64,000 nt of DNA, from NCBI GenBank assembly GCA_012517405.1, contig JAAYVB010000002.1, forward strand, positions 186,001-250,000, given 5' to 3'. The notes under the pieces are model-generated. The model did not search any database. It saw only the letters and a program-made list of their open reading frames with translations, and was not told the DNA's origin. The translations under genes were made by a program, and so were the position numbers. This DNA is from Propionibacterium sp. Its GTDB lineage: Bacteria; Actinomycetota; Actinomycetes; Propionibacteriales; Propionibacteriaceae. Numbering within the stretch: position 1 is the stretch's first letter; each line of letters begins with the position of its first letter. Shown piece by piece: positions 37,357 to 44,529 of this stretch.

Positions 37357-37398
37357 AAAAAGGCCCGAGACACGTCCTCGCATTAGGGCGGCTCAGGC
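37357..37398 (-). promoter_or_regulatory. Terminator-like leader structure before the PTS gene
   Basis: On the minus strand, GCCTGAG (37398-37392) pairs with CTCGGGC (37369-37363), one G-U pair, followed directly by C and five T residues (37361-37357). The stem lies about 40 nt before the start codon at 37316, inside the transcript leader. An overlapping palindrome GGCACTGCC/GGCAGTGCC lies at 37396-37404 and could compete with it. This fits an attenuator; a BglG-type RAT consensus is not convincing. Confidence 0.5.
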
Positions 37399-37749
37399 AC
37401 TGCCTCTCAGGATTGACAACCGGGGTGAGCTGGTTGGCTCAAACGGCAAACTAACATGCTGAATCCGCTGCTGGCAAGGATATCGGCGCTATTCAGCGAT
37501 ACTTTCGAGACTCACGCTTCGAGCTGGGGATCGTGTGGTGAAGACTGTGGTTTTGTGTCGTTTTGGCTGAGGCGAGAACGCGGCACGCTCAATCGGCTCG
37601 GGGCGTGCATGAGCTTGCTCCCCGCCTGCCTCAATCGCTTGTGGGTCGTTTGTATGGGACCCCACCGCGCCCCTGACTAGAGTATTTGCGACCCATGCGT
37701 TCGGGACCGGCGAGGCGCTTCCCGCGCTAAGTGCCATGACTTCCCAGAA
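37399..37749. other. Intergenic region at the island's left edge
   Basis: No supported gene. A short reading frame at 37456-37680 has an odd Cys/Trp-rich composition and no ribosome site. The stretch contains the start of the candidate left terminal repeat at 37646 and a 9-nt repeat GCGACCCAT at 37688-37696 that recurs at the right edge. Confidence 0.5.
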
Positions 37750-37779
37750 GTGTCAGTCCCGACTGTCAGGGTGAAGTTC

Positions 37780-38550
37780 ATGAAGCGTGCCTACACCGCC
37801 CTGAGCAACACGACCGACCGGGACCAAGACCTCATCACCGCCCTCCGCTGGGCCCTAGACCACGCCGAGGACGGCCAGCCCGTCACCCTGTGGTGCTGGG
37901 ACAAGGATGACCTTCCTGCGGGGCTGGTGGCTAAGGCCCCGGCGCTGGGCATCGTGGTCCACTCTGAACGTCCACGCCCTCGTGGCGGTCGGGCCTTCCG
38001 CGCTCCGGACGGTCCTGTCGTTGCTGTGAGCCTCCCGCTGGAGACCCTCGTGGAGATCGAACCGTTCAGCCATCCTGTGTGCCTGGTCCACGCCTACGTG
38101 CCCGAGAACGACGAGCGGGGAGGTTGGACAGCAGGGAGGGACTTGGCCTTCGAGCGTCCTTGGATCAATGCCTTCCAGCCCGAGTGCCTTGCTGGACCGG
38201 CCATCGCCGTCCCCGATCCCCTCCTCTCAGACCCGGTGGTGGCCGTGGCGATGGACTCGTTCACCTCCACGACCTTCGGCGGCACCACGATGTACGACAG
38301 CCGCGACGGGGACCGGGTGACTCATGGCCTCTTGGAGTTGCGCAAGGGCGGCCACGCCCTCCATCCCGATCTCCTGTTCGCCGCAGCCCTCCGCCAGGGC
38401 TGGAGAGGCCGGGAAGCGCTGCGGCTCTGGAAGGTGGCCAAGGAGATCGCCAAGGGGGTCAACAAGCGCCCCAAAGAGCACTACCGCACCGACATCCTGG
38501 CCCACTGGCGAGCAGAGGCAGCAGCACGAAAGGTCGACGGGGTGAGGTGA
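37780..38550 (+). CDS. Hypothetical protein at the left end of the island
   Basis: A 256-aa soluble protein (start ATG 37780; in-frame GTGs at 37750 and 37771 would lengthen it). I do not recognise a family. Visible features are a Trp-rich beginning (LWCWDKDDLPAGLVAKAP), a central block FGGTTMYDSRDGDRVTHGLLELRKGGHALHPDLLFAAALRQGWRGREAL, and a basic C-terminal helix (KEIAKGVNKRPKEHYRTDILAHWRAEAAARK). The coding appearance is good over the whole length and codon use is like the rest of the island. It is the only plus-strand gene near the left end. Confidence 0.6.
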   Translation: MKRAYTALSNTTDRDQDLITALRWALDHAEDGQPVTLWCWDKDDLPAGLVAKAPALGIVVHSERPRPRGGRAFRAPDGPVVAVSLPLETLVEIEPFSHPVCLVHAYVPENDERGGWTAGRDLAFERPWINAFQPECLAGPAIAVPDPLLSDPVVAVAMDSFTSTTFGGTTMYDSRDGDRVTHGLLELRKGGHALHPDLLFAAALRQGWRGREALRLWKVAKEIAKGVNKRPKEHYRTDILAHWRAEAAARKVDGVR

Positions 38551-38556
38551 CCCTCA

Positions 38557-38763
38557 TCAGCCTTGGGGGTACGTTCCACCGCTGGCGAAGCCCTCGTACG
38601 CACGGAAGGCCCGCTTCCGCTGCTTCACCGGCAGTCCCAGCGCGCGCCGGGCCTGCTCGGCCTCGCGCTCTCGCTTCGCCTCCCTGATGATCTCGCGGTC
38701 CTCAGCAGCGAACTGCTTGTCGAGTTTGGCGGCGAGCCGCTGGAGTTCAGGCGTGAGTGACAT
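38557..38763 (-). CDS. Small charged coiled-coil protein
   Basis: A 68-aa protein, MSLTPELQRLAAKLDKQFAAE at the start, with a long Glu/Arg helix likely to form a coiled coil and a Gly-rich end. An AGGGAG ribosome site precedes the ATG at 38763. It stops 6 nt from the end of the convergent gene. No family recognised. Confidence 0.55.
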   Translation of the reverse strand: MSLTPELQRLAAKLDKQFAAEDREIIREAKREREAEQARRALGLPVKQRKRAFRAYEGFASGGTYPQG

Positions 38764-38782
38764 GGCTTTCTCCCTGGTTGGG

Positions 38783-40013
38783 TCACGAGAATTGGTTGGC
38801 GGTGATGATTCCCGTGCGGTCGTCCCAGTGGACGGCCAGGTTCCCGTTCATGACCCCCAAAGGCGGGTTCACTCTTTCCGGCAGGGGCGACGTCTTGGGT
38901 TCCTGTCCGGGGGTGCTGTCCACGAAGAGGCTCTCGGACCCACCTGCGGTCGCCATGCCGAAGGCACGTCCCTCGTCGGTGACAGCCGTGAAGGTGACGC
39001 TCTTCTGTCCCGAGCCGCCTCCCACGCACTCAGCCTTGTTCTCCGGAGATAGGCGCAGCCCACCCGTCACCTTCCAGCCGCGCGAGGGGCTGGTCACCAG
39101 CGATGCTTCAACGGAGGGGCCACAGTCCAGGTCGGTGATGACCTTGCCGCTCGCCGCATCGAGGAGACGATAGACGGCCCCGGTCGCGGAGGGGTCGTTC
39201 CAGCGACCGATGAGCAGAGTGTCAGCGTCGCTGCCCCATGGCGCCGCTCGCGTGAATGATGCAGACGGGGTGGCCTCCTGCGACGTCCACCCGGTGGCGC
39301 TGAAGCCCGAGCCCTTGTTCTCCCATAGGGAGAAGACGTGACTGCCGACCGTGGCAGCGCCCTTCACCTTGGCGTCCGAGGGCGGAACCGGGGCGTCTAC
39401 GACCTCCCCTTCAGGAGTGACTCCCACGGCCTTGCCTCCCGGCACCGTGAAGCCGAGGCCGATCTTGTCCAAGTCTGGCAGGCTGGACTCGGTTCCGGGG
39501 ATCGTCACTTCCTTGACCAGCGATCCGTCCGCGATCCGCACCAGCCAGACCTTGGCCACGTAGGAAGCCTTGGCCAGGCCCTCGCCTTCACTCTTACCCA
39601 GATCGACCACGGCCAACGACCTCGGGGCTGGCGAGGCGGAGGGCGGGTTGGGTGCCGACAGCGCGGGAGTCCTCCGCGAACGGCGACCACGGGAGGTTCC
39701 AAGCCTGCTTTCCCTGGGCGTCGAAGGCGAGCAGCGTCGCGCCATCAAGCGCCATCACGCGCTCAGCGGTGACCAGGGGCTTGGCCGTGCTCCATGTCGC
39801 AGCCACCTGAACACCCCAGGCTGGCTGGCCGAAGGAAGCAGCAACGGGGATGGTGAGATTCGGCTCGGAAGGCAACGAGGAGGACGCTGGCGCAGGAGCA
39901 GTGCCTTGGGTGTTGTTGGGGGTCGGAGTGGTGGAACAGGCGCTGAGCAGCAGCGCAGCAGCGAGCGGAAGCATGAGGGCGGGGCGGTGATGGCGCACGG
40001 GGGTCTCCTTCAT
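38783..40013 (-). pseudogene. Lipoprotein with beta-propeller-like C-terminus, frameshifted
   Basis: Two minus-strand readings form one protein. The first (start 40013) begins with a lipoprotein signal (MLPLAAALLLSAC lipobox, then a Thr/Pro linker) and continues as a propeller-like repeat (VMALDGATLLAFDAQGKQAWNLPWSPFAEDSRA). The second, entered by moving one base ahead around 39640-39670, continues naturally with SAPNPPSASPAPRSLAVVDLG, and then blade-like repeats such as LLIGRWNDPSATGAVYRLLDAASGKVI to the end at 38783. The joined protein would be an extracellular PQQ-like or YVTN-like propeller lipoprotein of about 410 aa. A single-base insertion or a sequencing error in a C-rich run could equally explain the break. 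Confidence 0.65.
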
Positions 40014-40059
40014 GGCGAAATGACGGTCCCCATCTGGGGAGCCCCTGGTCACTGTGCCA

Positions 40060-40091
40060 GTGGACCCTGCTATAGCACAAGTTCTTGTGCT
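40060..40091 (+). promoter_or_regulatory. Promoter with overlapping palindromic operator (left copy)
   Basis: GTGGACCCTGCTATAG (40060-40075) is shared, with one C/T difference, with the promoter at 52491. A palindrome AGCACAAG-TT-CTTGTGCT (40074-40091) overlaps the presumed -10 TATAGC. It lies between the divergent lipoprotein gene and the Xre-type gene at 40125, which may be its own regulator. Confidence 0.6.
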
Positions 40092-40124
40092 GACTTTGGG
40101 CATGGTGGTCGCTGGTATTGATCG

Positions 40125-40355
40125 GTGCGCCTCCCTCCAGACCCTGACCTTGACCGCCTCGCGGAGGCATTCAAGGCCCATCGGGACCGCTCAGGCATGA
40201 CCTTTGACCAACTGGCCGACGCCACGGGCCTCGCCCGCCAGACGCTGCTCAACCTGAGCGCCGGGAGGGTCTACGGGGACCTGCGTACATGGGCCATCCT
40301 TGCGAAGGTCTGGGATGTGGCGTTGGACGACCTCATTGCACCGATCTGGGAGTGA
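40125..40355 (+). CDS. Xre-family helix-turn-helix regulator
   Basis: A 76-aa single-domain HTH protein. The segment DRLAEAFKAHRDRSGMTFDQLADATGLARQTLLNLSAGRVYGDLRTWAILAKVWDVALDDL matches the Xre/Cro HTH_3 fold, with the recognition helix at LARQTLLNL. It starts at GTG 40125, 34 nt downstream of a palindrome that overlaps the promoter, and so is probably autoregulatory. It may also control the divergent lipoprotein gene. Confidence 0.85.
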   Translation: MRLPPDPDLDRLAEAFKAHRDRSGMTFDQLADATGLARQTLLNLSAGRVYGDLRTWAILAKVWDVALDDLIAPIWE

Positions 40356-40455
40356 GTCGACGCGCCGCAGCCCCAGCACCTGTACCCAAGGGCGGCAAGG
40401 GGTCATCAGCAACGACGGCTGCGGAGACCACTCCACCTGGCTACAGTCCAGGCGC

Positions 40456-40617
40456 ATGAGAGAGCCCAGCCAGCAGACCCTGATCACCGCCGTCTTCGAG
40501 GCCGCCCAGCGCGCCACGAACGAACTCACCCATCTCGTCCCCGATCTCGACCGCGACCGAACCGAGTACGCCCTCGCGTCGGTGCTGCTGGAGGAGGCGT
40601 GGGTCAGTAGCCGCTGA
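40456..40617 (+). CDS. Small hypothetical protein
   Basis: A 53-aa reading starting MREPSQQTLITAVFEAAQ with a helical, acidic body (TNELTHLVPDLDRDRTEYALASVLLEEAW). The start ATG 40456 has only a weak G-rich ribosome site. No family recognised. The following 275 bases to 40892 hold nothing that I can support. Confidence 0.4.
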   Translation: MREPSQQTLITAVFEAAQRATNELTHLVPDLDRDRTEYALASVLLEEAWVSSR

Positions 40618-40892
40618 CGTCAGTCCCGAAGAGCCACCCCGCCGTCCGCGAAGCCCGGTACCTCCTGATGTCCCGGTCCAGCCCGGGGAGACCACTCACG
40701 GCGGCGCTGAGCCTCTCGACGGTCGTCACGCTCCTCGGCCTCTTAGACTTCAGCGAGCGTCTTCAGTTCGGCCTGAACCGTGTCGTCGGGGCGGTGCTGA
40801 TGGGTCCATGACGGTCCCTCCGTGGATCGGGCTTGCGCCACTGGGTGCTATCGAGAGTAGACAGTCATTCGTACGAGTGACGGCTCTGCCGG

Positions 40893-41444
40893 TCACCCCA
40901 GACAGACACGGAGCAGAAGGATCGCCCCTACGACGAGCAGGGAACCGTAGAAGGGTGTGATCGACCAGGACTTCCACACCGAAGGGTCAGGAATCCAGTC
41001 CGAAGGAAACGACTCCTTCTTCGTCTTCCCGACCCCGACCTGCTGCCCCACAGCCGCATCCTCCGCCTCATCAGGGGTGATGTCACGCTCGCCCTCCGGT
41101 GTCTGCTCGCAGCGCGCCACCTCGCGCGGGTCGAGGCTGAACAGGGGTATGCCCTTGTTGCGAGCCACGGCGTCATAGAGGGCTCGGTACGCCTTCTCCC
41201 TGTCCAGGTAGTGCATGTCCAGGAACATGAAGAGCAGGACCGAACCGAGCCCGAGCGCGATCACGGACCAGGCGTTCTGTGTCATGCCGTAGCCGTAGGT
41301 GGCGGTGACCACGGGGAGCAGCCAACTCTTGGTGCTCGTGGAGGCCGCAGACATGCGCGTGACGACGGCCTGGATGAAGTCGAGGTGCTTGTGCAGGTCC
41401 TCGCGGGAGGCACCGTTGTCCGTCACGGCTCTATCGACCCGCAC
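40893..41444 (-). CDS. Small membrane protein of the TIR-HIT operon
   Basis: A 183-aa protein with a soluble N-terminus (HKHLDFIQAVVTRMSAASTSTKSW), two close hydrophobic helices at about 41-56 and 58-76, a conserved-looking FLDMHYLDREKAYRALYDAV amphipathic segment, a charged central region, and a third helix at about 166-181. The 'HLDFIQ...RM...FLD..YL..E...R.LYD.V' pattern is familiar from uncharacterised membrane proteins that in my recollection also occur next to TIR-like genes. The gene overlaps the HIT gene by 22 nt, so it is the third gene of the TIR-HIT operon. A membrane effector role is an inference. Start ATG 41444; GTG 41438 also possible. Confidence 0.75.
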   Translation of the reverse strand: MRVDRAVTDNGASREDLHKHLDFIQAVVTRMSAASTSTKSWLLPVVTATYGYGMTQNAWSVIALGLGSVLLFMFLDMHYLDREKAYRALYDAVARNKGIPLFSLDPREVARCEQTPEGERDITPDEAEDAAVGQQVGVGKTKKESFPSDWIPDPSVWKSWSITPFYGSLLVVGAILLLRVCLG

Positions 41445-41863
41445 GCCGTGCGGACGCGTCTCAGAACGTCGTCCTTCTCTTCCTCGCTGTAGTCCGTCTC
41501 CTCCGCCCAGATCGGTCCCATCGCATCGCCGTCCCAGCGAGGCACGAGGTGCACGTGGAGATGAAAGACGGTCTGAGTCGCAGCCTCTCCGTTGGACTGA
41601 ATGACGTTCAGCCCCTCTGGGTGAACCGCCTCTCGGATCGCTCCAGCGAGGCGCACGGTGGCACGGGCCAGATGACCAGCATTGTCTTCATCCAGTCCCC
41701 AGATGTCGGCTACGTGCTTGCGGGGAACAACCATGGTGTGACCGAGGACGGCGGGCTCGGTCGGGAAGAATGCGACGACGTGCTCGTCCCGGTAGACCTC
41801 GCGAGCGTCCGGGTCCTCTCTTTGGATGATCTCGCAGAAGGGGCAGCCCTCAGCCCAACTCAC
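41423..41863 (-). CDS. HIT-family nucleotide hydrolase/transferase
   Basis: A 146-aa histidine-triad protein. It begins near GCPFCEIIQREDPDAREVYRDEHVVAFFP (CxxC zinc pair), has GHTMVVPRKHVADI, and the catalytic triad FHLHVHLVPRW. HIT enzymes cleave or transfer nucleotidyl groups from conjugates such as AMP-lysine, dinucleoside polyphosphates or similar. The GTG at 41863 overlaps the TIR gene stop (GTGA), and the stop lies inside the membrane-protein gene. Longer readings upstream lie in the TIR gene and lack homology. In this operon it might degrade or convert the TIR product. Confidence 0.9.
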   Translation of the reverse strand: MSWAEGCPFCEIIQREDPDAREVYRDEHVVAFFPTEPAVLGHTMVVPRKHVADIWGLDEDNAGHLARATVRLAGAIREAVHPEGLNVIQSNGEAATQTVFHLHVHLVPRWDGDAMGPIWAEETDYSEEEKDDVLRRVRTACGSIEP

Positions 41864-42333
41864 GAGCGCACCTTCCCCTGAGCAGACCACCACTCCAGGT
41901 TGTCGACCAACTTCTTGTACGTCGCCTTGGAGTCGATCTTCCCGTCCCAACTCAGAGTTGTGGGGTCGAAGACGGGGATGCCGGAGGAGGCACTGAACGG
42001 GCTTACCCCAGGGCGATCTACGGTGCCCATGGACGAGAGGCCATGGATGCGGACTCCGAGTAGCGGCTTCTTGTCCGCCCACGCCTTCTCGATTTCATAC
42101 TTCACCCACGGTCGGGTTGCCGTCTCTTGGCCGATGAGGACGATCACGGCCCTCTTGTAGGCCATCTCCTGGTGAATCCAGTTCTTGATCGCCTGCTCGC
42201 CTTGACGACGAACCTGCTCCCACCCCTGCGAGTTCAGTAGCGGCTGACCTTCCAGGGCGTTGATGTTGCGGACGAGTTGGACGCGGTTCACGTCGCGCTC
42301 GTAGTGGAATGAGTAGAAGACTGACTTGGCCAT
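41860..42333 (-). CDS. ThsB-like TIR domain protein (DUF1863)
   Basis: A 157-aa TIR-like protein. KSVFYSFHYERDVNRVQLVRNINAL, AVIVLIGQETATRPWVKYEIEKAW and LLGVRIHGLSSMGT.. SPFS follow the DUF1863/MTH538 family, which includes ThsB, the NAD-consuming sensor of Thoeris phage defence. The Glu in YEIEKAW matches the position of the essential TIR glutamate. It has an AAGGAG site before ATG 42333 and is the first gene of an operon with HIT and membrane-protein genes. In Thoeris, ThsB makes an ADP-ribose-derived signal that activates a partner; the ThsA partner is not present here. Confidence 0.88.
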   Translation of the reverse strand: MAKSVFYSFHYERDVNRVQLVRNINALEGQPLLNSQGWEQVRRQGEQAIKNWIHQEMAYKRAVIVLIGQETATRPWVKYEIEKAWADKKPLLGVRIHGLSSMGTVDRPGVSPFSASSGIPVFDPTTLSWDGKIDSKATYKKLVDNLEWWSAQGKVRS

Positions 42334-42408
42334 GATGGCTCCTTCCTCGCAGTGCCGGCCTACCCGGACTCGCAAATATGTCTAGCAGGCGGGTCCGACA
42401 CTCTTGGA

Positions 42409-44520
42409 TCAGTGAAACTGCGCCGAGACCGGGCCGCGGCGGATTTCGTCCAGCACGATCCCCTGACCGGCAAGATCGGCGCTCCAGTACAGCCAGCCGT
42501 CTTCGTCCTCGGCTCCGTCCGCCTTCGCTGCAAGGCCGGGCGAGGTGTACTCCTGGTCGCCCAAGAGGATCGTCCCGTCCGGGGTGACCTCAGCGATCGA
42601 GTCCGTCCGCCCGTCCGTGGGCAAAAGGTGGGTGCCCACAGGGAGGGCACCTGCCAGTACCAACTGCTCGAAGGTCGGTAAGACGGGCTCGCTGGCTGGC
42701 AGGGGGTGAGCCGGGGGTGAAGGCTGGTAGTTAGGGTCGGACAACTTCCGGAACCCCTCCCGAGTCACCCCAGCGATCAACTTGCGGCGTGCGGCGAGGA
42801 AGTCGGTGTAGGACATCTCGGTCCAGCCCTCGGGCAGGGCGTGCCACCATGTCTGCTTGGCCAGTCGTTCGCCTTGGATGGCCTTCTCGGTCACCTGCGC
42901 GGGCCAGTAGGCCGAGGGAGCCTCGTTGGAGATGTCGATGTTGTCCGACCACTCCACCAGCGCTTGGTTGGCGACCTGGTTGATCTGGCGAGTGCTCTTC
43001 AGGCCGAGCGCTCCCTTCAAGTAGTCCTTGGGGAACAGGTGGTGCTTCTCCACGCCCTTGACGGGACGGCGGTTTGGGTCGATCCAGTCCTTGACCTTCA
43101 GGGTCGACAGCAGGACGTCGGCGTCGAGGATGTTGAGGGCTGCAACGTAGCCCGTGTAGGCGGGGCCCGACATGTTCGACGTGTGCAGGTCCTCAGGCAG
43201 GGTGACCCTCCACCAGTCCTCGGTCAAGGTGGTGGAGACCAGCGAGTCGATGGCCGTCGTGAAGGCCTCGGGCGTGCGCTCCAGACCTTCGAGGCGGTTG
43301 AGGTCCTCCTGTGCCCGCGTCTCGGCGCTCCCGGAGAAGCGCCCTGTGATCTGGGCCATGAAGTACCAGCGGGCCATGACCTCGCGCAGGTCGTCCACGG
43401 GAACTCCGAACTCGGTGCGACCGATGAGCCACAGGGCGTAGCCGTAGATCACGGCGTTCTTGGCCGTCACCATCGCGCTGGTGCGGATGCCCGCCCGCTC
43501 GATGACCTTCAGGAACTCGTCCCAGTTCTTGGGGTCCAGAGCGCGAGCCTGTCCATCCTTCAACTTCGCGAGTTCCCTCTCGCGATTGGCCGGGACGATC
43601 TCCCGGGTACGGGGGTCACGGCCTCGAAGAGCGTTGTAGGCGTCCTGGAGGGGGGCGCGTCGATTGCCCACGGCCACCACGACCCGGAGAACATGGCCGG
43701 GGTCGAGCGTCAGATACGGGTTCTTCGGCGTCCATCGCACCGTCGTCTCATCCATACGTGCGAGTTCCTGAGGGGTGAACCGTGAAGCCCGCGCGAAGTC
43801 CTCCAACTGCTGTCGGCCTTCCTCCCAGAACACCGAGAGCCAGGTGAGGATGAAGTCTGCCGAGGACAACTTCACCCCCTCGGAGTTGATGCGCACGAAG
43901 ACGTCGGCAACCGTCTCCCGGCTGACATCCTTCTTCAACTGGACGACCTGGAACTGGTAGGCCAGGACGCGGGAGAGCCGGTTGATGGCCTCCTCGATCC
44001 TTCGCTCGTCCTCGCGGGACAGACGCTCCCCGCCACGGGCCTTCTCCAGCCCGTCGAGGTAGTCAGACCGAGCGTCGATGGGGGAGGCGAAGACAGTCTT
44101 GATGTCTTGAATCCACTCCGAGGAGCGCTTGATTCGGTTATCCGGCACGTCAAAGCGCTCGGTCAATGGGTTGAAAGCGATGACGATGTTCTCCTGCGAG
44201 TAATCCTCACGGACAACGCGCTTGCCCTTCACGACGGCGTACAGGGACGTCAGACGCTGCTGCCCGTCGATGACCTGCATCGACCCGGACTGGGACTTCT
44301 CCAGTGTCCCGATGGCCCGAGAGTGCTCAGGATCGGCGTTCTCCCAGAACATCAGTTCGCCGACTGGGAAGCCCTTGTACATCGAGTCCATGAGGTCACG
44401 AGCCTTGGCGTTCGACCAGACGAAGGGGCGCTGGATGTCAGGCAGACGCACATTCCCGGAGTCGACGGCGGACACAAGGTCCTGCACGGTCCACGGGTGG
44501 TGGCCGAAGGTGTCAGGCAT
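42409..44520 (-). CDS. DUF262 (GmrS-like) and DUF1524-type (HNH-like) protein
   Basis: A 703-aa protein. The N-terminal third is DUF262: LPDIQRPFVWSNAKARDLMDSMYKGFPVGELMFWEN and VIDGQQRLTSLYAVVKGKRVV, the ParB-like nucleotide-binding fold of GmrS. The C-terminal half contains EKHHLFPKDYLK, a DUF1524/HNH-like nuclease motif as in GmrD. GmrSD-type proteins cleave modified phage DNA. It is the last gene of the mod-res transcript (9-nt gap), so it might act beside or on top of the type III system. The extra C-terminal about 90 residues are of unknown type. Confidence 0.85.
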   Translation of the reverse strand: MPDTFGHHPWTVQDLVSAVDSGNVRLPDIQRPFVWSNAKARDLMDSMYKGFPVGELMFWENADPEHSRAIGTLEKSQSGSMQVIDGQQRLTSLYAVVKGKRVVREDYSQENIVIAFNPLTERFDVPDNRIKRSSEWIQDIKTVFASPIDARSDYLDGLEKARGGERLSREDERRIEEAINRLSRVLAYQFQVVQLKKDVSRETVADVFVRINSEGVKLSSADFILTWLSVFWEEGRQQLEDFARASRFTPQELARMDETTVRWTPKNPYLTLDPGHVLRVVVAVGNRRAPLQDAYNALRGRDPRTREIVPANRERELAKLKDGQARALDPKNWDEFLKVIERAGIRTSAMVTAKNAVIYGYALWLIGRTEFGVPVDDLREVMARWYFMAQITGRFSGSAETRAQEDLNRLEGLERTPEAFTTAIDSLVSTTLTEDWWRVTLPEDLHTSNMSGPAYTGYVAALNILDADVLLSTLKVKDWIDPNRRPVKGVEKHHLFPKDYLKGALGLKSTRQINQVANQALVEWSDNIDISNEAPSAYWPAQVTEKAIQGERLAKQTWWHALPEGWTEMSYTDFLAARRKLIAGVTREGFRKLSDPNYQPSPPAHPLPASEPVLPTFEQLVLAGALPVGTHLLPTDGRTDSIAEVTPDGTILLGDQEYTSPGLAAKADGAEDEDGWLYWSADLAGQGIVLDEIRRGPVSAQFH

Positions 44521-44529
44521 AGAAGTCTC

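Noticed and set aside
37456-37680. 74-aa reading between the PTS gene and the island
   Set aside because: No ribosome site, random-looking Cys/Trp content and no conservation that I can recognise.
37440-37740. Search for a duplicated tRNA-Leu 3' end (classical attL)
   Set aside because: No copy of the tRNA 3' end (T-arm or acceptor strand) was found at the left edge, so tRNA-site integration by an integrase is not supported.
42841-43785. Plus-strand readings in the restriction operon region
   Set aside because: All lie opposite DUF262, res or mod genes with clear motifs.
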